Below are positions 51,211 to 59,585 of a DNA stretch of 62,593 bases, one piece after another. Numbering within the stretch: position 1 is the first letter of the stretch; each line of letters starts with the position of its first letter. The stretch is from IMG/VR virus record IMGVR_UViG_3300042914_000630, positions 1 to 62,593 of that record. The stretch is one strand, 5' to 3'. Made by a program: the position numbers and the translations under genes. Source of the DNA: a virus. Under the pieces are notes generated by a model. That model ran no database searches and was not told where the DNA came from. It was given only the letters and a program-made list of their open reading frames with translations.

Positions 51211-51424
51211 GGTCGATGACTCTGCTCAGCAACAGTTACTTTATGATGTACTACAGGAGATGATTGAGGAGCGACAACTTAGAGGATACTTTACGCTGGT
51301 CGATGATGGTGAACCCGTGGATGATCTTCCTGATTACATGGCGTTTGAAATGAATAAGTTGATTCCCGAGATTGTTAAACTGGAGAAGTGCCGTGCATCA
51401 TACAAGCACAAGCATTGTGAGTGA
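51185..51424 (+). CDS. Early hypothetical protein
   Basis: 79 residues from the ATG at 51185, which has GGAGGT upstream. Helical, with VLQEMIEERQLRGYFTLVDD in the first half. Unrecognised. Confidence 0.6.
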   Translation: MKTLIIQIEVDDSAQQQLLYDVLQEMIEERQLRGYFTLVDDGEPVDDLPDYMAFEMNKLIPEIVKLEKCRASYKHKHCE

Positions 51425-51611
51425 TAACATTGAGTTCATTGGTGAAGCATGGGGTAACATGCATAACTGGATGGACAATAAGGGTAAGAGAAAGAAAGCA
51501 TTGCAAATGCTGAACGAGTTTCAGCAACAGGTTAATAACGAGTATTGGATTACTGATGACGAGGAACTGTTTCTCGCCACTATTTCGCACACTATTGAAA
51601 GTTCTTGCTAA
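51417..51611 (+). CDS. Early hypothetical protein (GTG start)
   Basis: 64 residues (SDNIEFIGEAWGNMHNW...) starting at a GTG that overlaps the previous stop by eight bases. A TTG at 51372 is in frame, but has less to recommend it. The ATG of the next gene overlaps this stop. Confidence 0.5.
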   Translation: MSDNIEFIGEAWGNMHNWMDNKGKRKKALQMLNEFQQQVNNEYWITDDEELFLATISHTIESSC

Positions 51612-51856
51612 TGTCTACTACTGATACTAATACCACTGCTATGACTCAGGCTATCGAAGTTCTCGCTGAGGCTATTGCTTCCGAGGTTATGAAGAACCTT
51701 CAGTCTACGATTGAGCGGAAGGTTGAGCGCGCTATGAGCGATTACTTGGATGGTTCGGACTTCACCTATCAGCTTGAGGATGTCATCAAGGATAAGATGG
51801 AGTCGCTCGTTGATGATTATGTTTCGGATGTTTCCCTCTCTATTCGGGTGGACTGA
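51611..51856 (+). CDS. Early hypothetical helical protein
   Basis: 81 residues, Thr-rich start then a long helix (AIEVLAEAIASEVMKNLQST). Linked by TAATG and TGATG overlaps to its neighbours. Unrecognised. Confidence 0.6.
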   Translation: MSTTDTNTTAMTQAIEVLAEAIASEVMKNLQSTIERKVERAMSDYLDGSDFTYQLEDVIKDKMESLVDDYVSDVSLSIRVD

Positions 51857-52080
51857 TGCAGGAAGATAACACCATTAACTATTGGCGAGATTGGATGGAT
51901 GCATTCAATGTAGATCACAGTCGATATACCGAAAAGGAATTTATCGAATGGGTGAATGACATGGAATGCTTTGTCGGTGATGCTTTGGATTCTCTCATGC
52001 CTGATGAGTGGATTCCAGAGAACGATGATGAGGATAATGATTGGGAAGATCTTCCATCAGAGGATGCTGAAGATGATTGA
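51856..52080 (+). CDS. Small acidic early protein
   Basis: 74 residues ending in a strongly acidic tail (NDDEDNDWEDLPSEDAEDD). Second acidic small protein in the early block; it overlaps the next membrane protein gene by eight bases. Confidence 0.6.
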   Translation: MQEDNTINYWRDWMDAFNVDHSRYTEKEFIEWVNDMECFVGDALDSLMPDEWIPENDDEDNDWEDLPSEDAEDD

Positions 52081-52279
52081 TTATGTTGTAATCCTTTTCA
52101 TCATTGCACCATATGTTAGTACACTGCTACTTAATCATCTGATATCTAAGGATATTATGCAGCTCTATCAGGCTATTACAAAACTGCAGGATGAGGTCAA
52201 GGTTCTAAGTACTCATGCTGCATCTATGGATTCCAAGATTAACTATTGGAATCCCTACTCAAAGAAAGGTGATAAGTGA
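52073..52279 (+). CDS. Small membrane protein with coiled coil
   Basis: 68 residues: hydrophobic helix at 3-22 (DYVVILFIIAPYVSTLLLNH), then a coiled coil (MQLYQAITKLQDEVKVL). Start at 52073 chosen because it begins at the membrane segment. It pairs with the next, similarly built gene. Confidence 0.6.
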   Translation: MIDYVVILFIIAPYVSTLLLNHLISKDIMQLYQAITKLQDEVKVLSTHAASMDSKINYWNPYSKKGDK

Positions 52280-52518
52280 TTTACGGAATTCTAACTAGCG
52301 TCTGTCTTGTTGCTCCTATTATGTATCTTCTTGTGTGTAACATCAGGAATGATAAGCGTATTGCCTACATGAATAGCGAGCTTACTCAGATTAAGAACAA
52401 GCAGGAAGCTTTGAATTGTAAGATTGAGTTTGTTAAGGGCAACGATAAGGCTGAGCTTTGCTATAAGATTCTTAAGGATCAATGCAAGCGCATGGGTACT
52501 TGCGGAATGTTCAAGTAA
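52276..52518 (+). CDS. Small membrane protein with coiled coil (GTG start)
   Basis: 80 residues from a GTG overlapping the previous stop (GTGA). One hydrophobic helix (YGILTSVCLVAPIMYLLVC), then a coiled coil with several Cys. The two adjacent proteins could form a membrane complex, for example in superinfection exclusion; this is inferred from layout only. Confidence 0.6.
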   Translation: MIYGILTSVCLVAPIMYLLVCNIRNDKRIAYMNSELTQIKNKQEALNCKIEFVKGNDKAELCYKILKDQCKRMGTCGMFK

Positions 52519-52524
52519 TAACTA

Positions 52525-52600
52525 GGAAGGGTGGCTGAAAAGTAGTTAGAGCGCATGCCTTATAAGCGTGAATATGTGGGTGCAACTCCCGCCCCTTCCA
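52525..52600 (+). tRNA. tRNA-Ile (anticodon TAT)
   Basis: Acceptor GGAAGGG pairs with CCCTTCC. The anticodon stem CATGC/GCGTG has loop CTTATAA. The T arm GTGGG/CCCGC has loop TGCAACT. The TAT anticodon reads ATA. CCA is not encoded. The D stem is short. Confidence 0.8.
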
Positions 52601-52605
52601 CATTT

Positions 52606-52679
52606 GTCCCTGTAGCTCAACTGGATAGAGCAATGACCTTCTAAGTCATAGGCTACAGGTTCGATCCCTGTCAGGGATG
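52606..52679 (+). tRNA. tRNA-Arg (anticodon TCT)
   Basis: Acceptor GTCCCTG pairs with CAGGGAT. The D arm is CTCA...GAGC. The anticodon stem ATGAC/GTCAT has loop CTTCTAA, and the T arm is ACAGG-TTCGATC-CCTGT. Reads AGA, a codon frequent in the virion genes. Confidence 0.92.
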
Positions 52680-52697
52680 TTTACCAGAAAGGTTTGT

Positions 52698-52991
52698 ATG
52701 AGTAATAAGAATTGGGATATGCTGCGCCACGATATGGATGTATCCTGTCTACCTTCTTCCGAGTATTTGATTCATCTGTTTCAAACTTTGGAAGCACTTA
52801 AGAATAGGTGTGATGTTCTGGAGCGAGAGGCTCGCCTCAACAAGACTAAGTATTGTGATTTGATTGATGCTCTTGAGGCTAAGTTCAAGCCAGCAATGAA
52901 GTCACATATGTATCTCATGGATAATCAAGTTGAAGTTTATAGATATGTTGCTGCTCTAACTACCAAGAAAACTGGTAAGAAAAAGAAGTAA
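52698..52991 (+). CDS. Hypothetical protein between tRNA genes
   Basis: 97 residues from the ATG at 52698 (AGAAAGG upstream), helical with a Lys-rich end (KKTGKKKK). It separates the first and second tRNA pairs. Unrecognised. Confidence 0.6.
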   Translation: MSNKNWDMLRHDMDVSCLPSSEYLIHLFQTLEALKNRCDVLEREARLNKTKYCDLIDALEAKFKPAMKSHMYLMDNQVEVYRYVAALTTKKTGKKKK

Positions 52992-53009
52992 GTTTTTCTT
53001 ACAAGTATT

Positions 53010-53049
53010 CCAAGTATACAGCGGGCTTTGACCCCGCCAAGGTACTTGG
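53010..53049 (+). other. Two-stem hairpin between gene and tRNA
   Basis: The outer stem CCAAGTA (53010-53016) with TACTTGG (53043-53049) encloses GCGGG (53021-53025) with CCCGC (53033-53037). It has no T run, so a processing signal or RNA element is more likely than a terminator. Confidence 0.5.
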
Positions 53050-53055
53050 ATATAT

Positions 53056-53128
53056 GGCACTGTAGCCCAAAGGCAGAGGCAATCGACTCAAAATCGACCA
53101 AGTGTGGGTTCGACTCCCACCAGTGCTA
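53056..53128 (+). tRNA. tRNA with anticodon CAA (Leu by code, short variable loop)
   Basis: Acceptor GGCACTG pairs with CAGTGCT. The T arm is GTGGG-TTCGACT-CCCAC. The anticodon loop CTCAAAA gives CAA, which reads TTG (Leu). The variable loop is only five bases, whereas bacterial Leu tRNAs have a long arm, and the outer anticodon pair is A-C. Identity should be treated as open. Confidence 0.75.
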
Positions 53129-53132
53129 CTTT

Positions 53133-53205
53133 GGGTTGGTAGCTCAATAGGTAGAGCAGTTGACTTTTAATCAATTGGTTGAGAGTTCAAGTCTCTCCCG
53201 ACCCA
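53133..53205 (+). tRNA. tRNA-Lys (anticodon TTT)
   Basis: Acceptor GGGTTGG pairs with CCGACCC. The D arm is GCTC/GAGC. The anticodon stem GTTGA/TCAAT has loop CTTTTAA, and the T arm is GAGAG-TTCAAGT-CTCTC. A standard cloverleaf. Confidence 0.93.
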
Positions 53206-53224
53206 TTCCATAGAAAGGATTACA

Positions 53225-53569
53225 ATGGGACTTGATTTGTTCGCGCATGGTGTTGATCCTAAGAAGTTTGAACGCATTCCTCCGCTGCTGTGTGGCAGCA
53301 TGTTTAGTGATGGACAGTCCAGCATTCGCGGTAAAGTGTATGCTGGGTTCATCAATGAGATCTGTGATGTCGATCTTTATCAAGAGAAACTCAAGCCCGA
53401 TGAACTTCAGCGTGTCATCACTAGGCTTCAAATGTATCTGATGGATGTCGCTGATAATCCGCGAAGTAATCCCGAGTATGATGACTTCAGTTACGAAGAG
53501 GTTGCTGCCCTGTTGATGTGGTTTACAATCATAAAGGAAAACAATGGAACAGTCATCGGATGGTGGTAA
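53225..53569 (+). CDS. Hypothetical protein
   Basis: 114 residues (MGLDLFAHGVDPKKFERIPP...). A TAGAAAGGATTACA site precedes the ATG. Helical; ends ENNGTVIGWW. It overlaps the next gene by 26 bases. Unrecognised. Confidence 0.6.
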   Translation: MGLDLFAHGVDPKKFERIPPLLCGSMFSDGQSSIRGKVYAGFINEICDVDLYQEKLKPDELQRVITRLQMYLMDVADNPRSNPEYDDFSYEEVAALLMWFTIIKENNGTVIGWW

Positions 53570-53828
53570 GTACGAAGAGTTTGTAGGTAGTATGGTGATC
53601 ATCTATTGGGATGATATTGCTGGGTTTGCTGATGCATGGATGGACTTCAAGGAGATCTATGAGATGCGTCCTCACAAGTGCTACACTATTGGTATCTTGT
53701 TTGAAGTAACCGAAGAATATATTACTATCGCATCCACTTGCGATGACTTGCGAACTATCGTATCGGATATCAACTGTATTCCGATTGGCTGCATTACTTC
53801 TATTAATAAGCTTAAGGAAATTAAATGA
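53544..53828 (+). CDS. Hypothetical protein
   Basis: 94 residues (MEQSSDGGKYEEFVGSMVII...). The AAGGAAAACA site lies inside the previous gene. ATGA overlap with the next gene. Unrecognised. Confidence 0.6.
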   Translation: MEQSSDGGKYEEFVGSMVIIYWDDIAGFADAWMDFKEIYEMRPHKCYTIGILFEVTEEYITIASTCDDLRTIVSDINCIPIGCITSINKLKEIK

Positions 53829-54136
53829 TTAAAGCAAGTAAAACTAAGACTGTTGGAACTAGGCCGGATGATTATACGATTGTGTCATTGATGGTGAATG
53901 AATGTAATATGGGTTGGGGTGATAAGTATGATTTTATTACCGTAAATATCCTAAAGAATAACAACGGCACAATGACTGTTATTCAGCAGCATCTTTCTCT
54001 TGAAGATGTTGATGAGCTTGCAAGCACACTTTATCAGATTAAATGGGACTATGAGCGAAGACAGAGAGAAAAGAAGGAAGCGACTGCAGCAGAAGCAGAA
54101 GCACAAGGAATTGGAACCGAAAAAGCCGAGGCTTAA
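53825..54136 (+). CDS. Hypothetical protein
   Basis: 103 residues. Beta-rich first 60, then a charged helical tail with many Glu, Lys and Ala. Coupled by ATGA to the previous gene and overlapping the next by 86 bases. Confidence 0.6.
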   Translation: MIKASKTKTVGTRPDDYTIVSLMVNECNMGWGDKYDFITVNILKNNNGTMTVIQQHLSLEDVDELASTLYQIKWDYERRQREKKEATAAEAEAQGIGTEKAEA

Positions 54137-54212
54137 TCCATATAGTCGAAGCAAGACACGCGACAATGATCGTCATGGTCGCTTTGAACAAGATGACGAA
54201 ACCCTTTATTAA
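54051..54212 (+). CDS. Small basic protein in long overlap
   Basis: 53 residues (MSEDREKRRKRLQQKQKHKE...), very basic. It starts inside the previous gene (86-base overlap) and ends eight bases before the DUF932-type gene. Moderately likely to be real. Confidence 0.45.
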   Translation: MSEDREKRRKRLQQKQKHKELEPKKPRLNPYSRSKTRDNDRHGRFEQDDETLY

Positions 54213-54220
54213 GGAAACTA

Positions 54221-55216
54221 ATGGCTCACAATATTACGGATACTGATGGCGCGGTCTTTCATAAGGTTGCTGCTTGGCACGGACTTGGTTTGATTGTTGA
54301 GGATGCAATGTCTCCGACCGAGGCTATGCAGATCGCTGGTCTTGATTGGGAAGTGAATAAGGTTGGTCCTGTGTTTGCAGGTAATCCCCTCACCAATGCT
54401 CCGTCCTCTGATGACTATGTTGCCATCGTTCGCAGCGACAACAATAAGATCCTGTCTATTCAGTCGCCTGACTATCAGCCTATTCAGAACTCCGAAGTGT
54501 TTGAGATGGCATACAATCTTGGTGCTGATATCAAGGTTGAGTCTGCGCTCTCCATGAATGGCGGTCGCCGCTTGGTTGTTCTTTGCAAGACTGATACTAT
54601 GGATGGAGTCAACAGCAACGATCCGATTGAGAAGTACATGGCTTTCATCAACAGCCATGATGGTACTCTTGCTCATTCTGCTATGCCTACCAGTGTGCGT
54701 ATCGTCTGCCAGAATACTTTGAGTATGGCTATGGCATCCGGTGCTAAGAAGGCTTTCCGTATCGTCCACTCTGGCGATATGAAGAAGAAGCAGGAGGCTA
54801 TGGCTGAGGCTCTCAAGTTCTACACTAAGACGGGCAAGTTGTTTGAGGAGAAGGTGTCTACCCTTGTCCGCAAGGAACTTACCAAGGCTGACATTCAGAA
54901 GTTCTGGATTGATGTCTGGGGTATCCTTGAGACTCCTGTTGATGCTAACCCGCAGACCGAGGCTGAATATACTAACTATCTCAAGGCTACTACCACTGTT
55001 GCTAAGTGGGCGGATATCTTTGACAAGGAGATGCGTGAGTTGAATTGCGGTGCTAACCTGTGGCTTGCTTCCAATGCTGTCACTAAGGAACTTCAGCACC
55101 GTATTCCTGCCCGTGGTAAGAAGCCTACCTTTGAGTCGAATGCCTACAGCAATCTCATGGGTAAGAATCAGGACTCCACGATTGATGTTATGCGTTACGC
55201 TTTGACCCTTGCTTAA
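54221..55216 (+). CDS. DUF932-family (phage/plasmid-like TIGR03299) protein
   Basis: 331 residues. FHKVAAWHGLGLIVEDAMSP near the start, DYQPIQNSEVFEMAYNLG near 90 and TSVRIVCQNTLSMAM near 150 are hallmarks of the DUF932 family found in phages and plasmids. Biochemical role unknown. TAAGGAAACTA precedes the ATG. Confidence 0.82.
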   Translation: MAHNITDTDGAVFHKVAAWHGLGLIVEDAMSPTEAMQIAGLDWEVNKVGPVFAGNPLTNAPSSDDYVAIVRSDNNKILSIQSPDYQPIQNSEVFEMAYNLGADIKVESALSMNGGRRLVVLCKTDTMDGVNSNDPIEKYMAFINSHDGTLAHSAMPTSVRIVCQNTLSMAMASGAKKAFRIVHSGDMKKKQEAMAEALKFYTKTGKLFEEKVSTLVRKELTKADIQKFWIDVWGILETPVDANPQTEAEYTNYLKATTTVAKWADIFDKEMRELNCGANLWLASNAVTKELQHRIPARGKKPTFESNAYSNLMGKNQDSTIDVMRYALTLA

Positions 55217-55224
55217 GGAAACAT

Positions 55225-55440
55225 ATGGCTACTAAGAAGAAGACTACTATTAACTATCGTAAGATTGCCGAAGAGTTTGCTATTGAGGTTGATGATGTGT
55301 TGTTTACTCTCTATGAGACAAAGGATATGACGCTTAATGGAGAGCTTACTCATAAGGATCTAATCAACGATCTCTTTAATTTGTGCAGCAAGCTTGAGAA
55401 TGCTATGGCTAAGTATGAAGAGAGTACTGACGAGGATTAA
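55225..55440 (+). CDS. Hypothetical protein
   Basis: 71 residues, basic start (MATKKKTTINYRKIAEEF), then an acidic helix. TTAAGGAAACAT precedes the ATG. Ends exactly one base before the next gene. Unrecognised. Confidence 0.6.
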   Translation: MATKKKTTINYRKIAEEFAIEVDDVLFTLYETKDMTLNGELTHKDLINDLFNLCSKLENAMAKYEESTDED

Positions 55441-55899
55441 ATGAATATCTTTGTACTTGACAACAGCCCAGAGTTTGCAGCAAAGTATCAATGTGACAAG
55501 CATGTTGTGAAGATGGTTCTTGAAACGGCTCAGCTTCTTTGCTCAGCCCATGAGACTGCGCCTTATAAGCGTACTCATTATAATCATCCGTGTGCTATCT
55601 GGACTAGATCAAGTCTTAGTAATTATGATTGGCTTGTGCGGCATGGACTCGCACTTGCAAGGGAGTATACTTTCAGGTACAATAAGATACACAAGAGCAC
55701 CGAGGTCATTGAATGGGCATGGCAGAATAAGCCTACCATTCTTGACCTTGGACTCTTGCCCTTTGCTCAAGCCATGCCTGATCAGTATAAAGATCCCGAT
55801 CCTGTCGTAGCGTACCGTAACTATTACATGAAGGAGAAAGCAAGACTTGCCACTTGGAAGTTCTGCGATACTCCGCATTGGTTTGAGGTTACACCATGA
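55441..55899 (+). CDS. Pyrimidine dimer DNA glycosylase-like phage protein
   Basis: 152 residues. MNIFVLDNSPEFAAKYQCDK followed by HVVKMVLETAQLLCSAH is the conserved start of a family common in large phages and annotated as pyrimidine dimer DNA glycosylase-like. If so, it repairs UV damage; the activity is not evident from motifs alone. ATGA overlap with the next gene. Confidence 0.6.
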   Translation: MNIFVLDNSPEFAAKYQCDKHVVKMVLETAQLLCSAHETAPYKRTHYNHPCAIWTRSSLSNYDWLVRHGLALAREYTFRYNKIHKSTEVIEWAWQNKPTILDLGLLPFAQAMPDQYKDPDPVVAYRNYYMKEKARLATWKFCDTPHWFEVTP

Positions 55900-56087
55900 A
55901 GCAGAATAGAAACTACTATAGCGAAGAACATGGTTATGTATGCGACTGTCGCCCTTCAACAGAACCTTATGAGCAACTCTGTTGGTGCTGTCAGCAATAT
56001 GTCGATAACCTAAAGTCATACGAGGAGGACATTGATGACGAGACTATGGAATCAGCTGACGAACGAAGAGAAGGAGAAGCGGAATAA
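55896..56087 (+). CDS. Small Cys-rich acidic protein
   Basis: 63 residues with CDC and CWCC cysteine groups and an acidic tail. The GAGGAGG that serves the RNA polymerase start lies inside its 3' half, so the two are coupled by a 53-base overlap. Confidence 0.55.
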   Translation: MKQNRNYYSEEHGYVCDCRPSTEPYEQLCWCCQQYVDNLKSYEEDIDDETMESADERREGEAE

Positions 56088-58506
56088 TCTTCAAGTAGTT
56101 CTTGAAGAAGACATGCTCTGTCTTTCCGAGCGTAAGTATTGGGAGGCTTACAATGCTAATCCTGATGAGGGAATTCCAGAGCAGACTTTGATTGATGCAT
56201 GTGTGATCCATCTGACACCTTTCTATCAGCAGTGGATTGATACTATCTCAAGCAATAGAAAGACTCCTGAGTGGGCTGTTCCTTTGTTTGCCGTTGGTGC
56301 TGCTAAGATGGCAGACATTACCGTTCGTGCCTTGATTCTTGAATGGTTCAACTCTTCTTTCTGGGAGCGTAAGTATGAGGGAGATCTGTTCCCTCTGCCT
56401 ACGGCTCAGCATATTGCCCATGTCATTTCCGAGATGGTCATTGAGATCGTAGCCTATCAGCAAGCCAAGAAACAATTCCGTGAGGATTGGGCAAAGCAGT
56501 CACACTATCAGAAGAAGTGGACGCCCAAGCGTTGCAAGGCTTTTGCCTACAAGATGGGTACGCTTAACAAGAAGAACTTTAATAGGAAGCAGCGTGAGGA
56601 TTTCGGTCATCATATGCTGCGTATCGCTGAGATGTCTGAGATTATTCAGCTCAAGAACATTCGCAAGCATACGGGTAGGCGTTGGTCTGAGCGTGTGGTT
56701 GTTACCTTTACTGATGACATTCTCAAAGAGTTGCACAAGCGACACAAGGATGTCATTGCCAAGGCAGCTTTGCTCTATCGACCAATGATCGTTCCTCCTG
56801 TTGAGCATACGCTTACCAGCAGCGGTGGTAATGTACTGCCGTATGTTCGTAAGCCTGTGGTTCAGAAGTTCAAGGATGTCATGTGGGATGAGAAGGTTCA
56901 CCAAAAAGGTAGTACACCATCACAGACCGTGATCGACGGTCTTAATGTGATGATGCATACCGAGTGGACTATCAACGAGCGTGTGCTTGAGGTAATGGAA
57001 ACACTCTTCAAGAACAATACACGCGATGCCAATCTTCCTGCCTATGACTTCTCTGCCTTTGACTTTGCTGAGCCTTATCCTGCCAATGGAACTAAGGAAG
57101 AGCAAGCCAAGTGGTGTGCTCAGAAGGAAGAGGCATACAGCAATTGGTACAAGGAGGAACAGCTCCGTGGTCGTATGCTTGTCAGGCTTCAGCTTGCCAA
57201 GTCTATGATCCCGCAGAAGTTCTTCTATCATATCTTTACATGTGACTTCCGTGGTCGTGCTAACTCTGCCTGTGATCTTCTGTCGCCACAAGCTTCAGAC
57301 TTTGATCGTGGGTTGATCATGTTTGCAGAGCCAAGGAAGCAGACAACTAATGGTTTGTTCTGGCTTAAGGTACATGTCGCTAATCTGTTTGATCAGGACA
57401 AAGTTCCCTTTGCAGACAGAGCCAAGTGGGTTGATGACAACATGGCTATGCTGCGGCAGATCAATGACAATCCATACGATACTAGAAAGCTATGGGTATC
57501 AGATAAAAAGAAAAAGAACCCTAGCTTTCAGCGTCTTGCTGCAGTGTTTGATCTATGTCGTACTGATGGTATGACTCAGGTTGCCGTGCAGATGGATGGT
57601 TCCTGCAATGGTGTTCAGCATTGGGCTGCGCTTATGCGTGACCCCGTGCTTGCCAAGAAGGTGAATCTGATTCAGACAGAAAAGCCGCAGGATCTATATC
57701 AGTTTGTTGCAGATAGTATGACCAACAAAATGACTGAGGTTAAGGACGAAGACAGTAATAAGGGGCGGTGGGCTACCAAGTTTCTTGAGTATTGGGAAGG
57801 GGATATTGATAGGTCTGTTGTGAAGAGAGCGGTTATGACTGATCCATATGGAGTTACCTTCTATGGTATCCGCCGATACTGCAAGACCGAAGGACATCTT
57901 GATTGGGTAGGCAAAGACCAGATTGCTGGTGCAGTCATGGAGCTTGCCACCTTTATTGATCAAGCCCTCAAGGGTACATTGATCGAACCCAACAAGGGTA
58001 AGGCTTGGCTCAAGGTCGTAGCTGATATGTTCTCTGAGGTCGGTAAGAATGTTGAGTGGACTACGCCGTGTGGCTTTAAGGTTGTCCACCAGTACTATGA
58101 GATACTAACTAGACGATCAGTAGCCAAACTGTTCGACATGAAGGAGCTGCATTTCGGTGCTCCAGATAAGGAAACAATAGATGGAAGCTCAGTTAATCTG
58201 GCTATCTCTCCAAATTACATACACTCCTTGGATGCGAGTCATATGTGGTCTACCATCAAGCGAATGAAGGAAGCTGGTATTACACAATACAGCATGATCC
58301 ATGATTCGTATGGCTGTCCTGCACCTGATGTCAATCTGATGCGAGTCTATACTAACGAGGAGTTCCACAGAATGCACAGCACTAACTTGCTGGCTGATAT
58401 GCGGACTGAACTTATGAATAACATTGACATGGAGCTGCCGGATGTTCCCGAAGTCGGAGTATTCGACATGGATAATGTGCTTGATGCCGAGTACTTCTTC
58501 CAATGA
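56035..58506 (+). CDS. Single-subunit DNA-directed RNA polymerase (T7 gp1-like)
   Basis: 823 residues (T7: 883), from the ATG at 56035 with GAGGAGG seven bases upstream. Motifs: DGSCNGVQHW with Asp521 (T7 Asp537), VVKRAVMTDPYG with Lys597 and Tyr605 (T7 Lys631, Tyr639), and IHDSYG with Asp757 (T7 Asp812). The C-terminus EYFFQ keeps an aromatic foot. The region before SPNYIHSLD corresponds to the promoter specificity loop and differs from T7, so its promoters should differ too. It transcribes the phage middle and late genes. Confidence 0.96.
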   Translation: MTRLWNQLTNEEKEKRNNLQVVLEEDMLCLSERKYWEAYNANPDEGIPEQTLIDACVIHLTPFYQQWIDTISSNRKTPEWAVPLFAVGAAKMADITVRALILEWFNSSFWERKYEGDLFPLPTAQHIAHVISEMVIEIVAYQQAKKQFREDWAKQSHYQKKWTPKRCKAFAYKMGTLNKKNFNRKQREDFGHHMLRIAEMSEIIQLKNIRKHTGRRWSERVVVTFTDDILKELHKRHKDVIAKAALLYRPMIVPPVEHTLTSSGGNVLPYVRKPVVQKFKDVMWDEKVHQKGSTPSQTVIDGLNVMMHTEWTINERVLEVMETLFKNNTRDANLPAYDFSAFDFAEPYPANGTKEEQAKWCAQKEEAYSNWYKEEQLRGRMLVRLQLAKSMIPQKFFYHIFTCDFRGRANSACDLLSPQASDFDRGLIMFAEPRKQTTNGLFWLKVHVANLFDQDKVPFADRAKWVDDNMAMLRQINDNPYDTRKLWVSDKKKKNPSFQRLAAVFDLCRTDGMTQVAVQMDGSCNGVQHWAALMRDPVLAKKVNLIQTEKPQDLYQFVADSMTNKMTEVKDEDSNKGRWATKFLEYWEGDIDRSVVKRAVMTDPYGVTFYGIRRYCKTEGHLDWVGKDQIAGAVMELATFIDQALKGTLIEPNKGKAWLKVVADMFSEVGKNVEWTTPCGFKVVHQYYEILTRRSVAKLFDMKELHFGAPDKETIDGSSVNLAISPNYIHSLDASHMWSTIKRMKEAGITQYSMIHDSYGCPAPDVNLMRVYTNEEFHRMHSTNLLADMRTELMNNIDMELPDVPEVGVFDMDNVLDAEYFFQ

Positions 58507-58763
58507 AGAGCAAGGTATACAAGGTTTGCAGCGAAGGTGACATGGAGGAGGCGGTTAAAATGTTCACCGCCTTGGCTCTGTCTAACAAGAGAAGAAAGAA
58601 GCTGTCGTTCTGGTTTGCTACTGAAGCATTCAGTGATATCTTTTTGAATGCAGCATACACTGAGTTTGCTTTCAGAAACATTCCACCACAGCCTAATATG
58701 AACATTAATATTTACATCGGAGGAGATAACGACGATGATTTGGAAACCGAACAAGATGCTTAA
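58503..58763 (+). CDS. Hypothetical protein
   Basis: 86 residues: basic helical half, then NMNINIYIGGDNDDD acidic end. ATGA overlap with the RNA polymerase stop. Unrecognised. Confidence 0.6.
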   Translation: MKSKVYKVCSEGDMEEAVKMFTALALSNKRRKKLSFWFATEAFSDIFLNAAYTEFAFRNIPPQPNMNINIYIGGDNDDDLETEQDA

Positions 58764-58920
58764 CGGAAAGCATTGGCGTTGGGGTGATCTCTATGATTCA
58801 TGGAATCAGACACAGAAGGATCATTTTGACGGCAAGCTTGATGTCTATGCACCGCAAGGTAACATGCCATCTATTGCACAGCAATGGAAGGATCAGTTCA
58901 AGCGAAGGCGGCGCAAGTGA
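58735..58920 (+). CDS. Small basic-tailed protein
   Basis: 61 residues (MIWKPNKMLNGKHWRWGDLY...), ending FKRRRRK. Overlaps the previous gene by 29 bases and the next by four. Unrecognised. Confidence 0.6.
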   Translation: MIWKPNKMLNGKHWRWGDLYDSWNQTQKDHFDGKLDVYAPQGNMPSIAQQWKDQFKRRRRK

Positions 58921-59573
58921 GTAGAATCCTAGTGATTGGAGATACTCACTTTCCCGCAGTGCTTGATGGCTATCTGCAGTTTGTGAAGGATGTCAAGAAG
59001 GAATACAAGTGTGACAAGGTTGTTCATATCGGTGATGTGATCGACCACCATTGCATCTCATTCCATACGAAGCATCCTGAGCATCCCGGTGCTGTCAAGG
59101 AATACGAGATGGCTATGGAGTGCGTGAAGGAATGGAAGTCTTCTTTCAAGAATATGATCGTGACTATCGGCAATCACGACGAGCGAGTTCGTAGACTTGC
59201 TGCTGATGCTGGTATTCCAGACTTCTATATCAAGGCATACAATGAAATTTATAACACAACTTGGCAATGGGTTAAGAACTACACTGTTGATAATGTGTTT
59301 TATTATCATGGCGTTGGGGGTGGCGGTCTATATCCTGCTTTCAACACTGCTAAGGGTATGGGTATTTCTGTGGTTGCTGGTCATCACCATTCTTGCGCCG
59401 GAATCAACTGGCAAGTTAGTCCGCTTCATGCAATCTTTGGCATGAATGTTGGATGTGGTGTTGACCGCAAGCATCTTGCCATGAAGTATGGCGAAGACCA
59501 TATCAAGAAGCCCGTGATTAGTTGCGGCGTTGTCGTTGACGGCAAGCCCTACATTGAAATGATGAGTCTTTAA
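58917..59573 (+). CDS. Calcineurin-like metallophosphoesterase
   Basis: 218 residues from a GTG overlapping the previous stop (GTGA). Motifs in order: GDTHFP, GDVIDHH, GNHDER and GHHHS, the full set of metal ligands. Could act as a phosphodiesterase or phosphatase on nucleotides or DNA; the substrate is unknown. Placed between the RNA polymerase and replication genes. Confidence 0.88.
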   Translation: MSRILVIGDTHFPAVLDGYLQFVKDVKKEYKCDKVVHIGDVIDHHCISFHTKHPEHPGAVKEYEMAMECVKEWKSSFKNMIVTIGNHDERVRRLAADAGIPDFYIKAYNEIYNTTWQWVKNYTVDNVFYYHGVGGGGLYPAFNTAKGMGISVVAGHHHSCAGINWQVSPLHAIFGMNVGCGVDRKHLAMKYGEDHIKKPVISCGVVVDGKPYIEMMSL

Positions 59574-59585
59574 GTAATCCCTATG

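Noticed and set aside
54218-55099. 293-codon minus-strand ORF opposite the DUF932-type gene
   Set aside because: It is a shadow of a well-supported + strand gene, as are the other minus-strand ORFs. No minus-strand gene had independent support.
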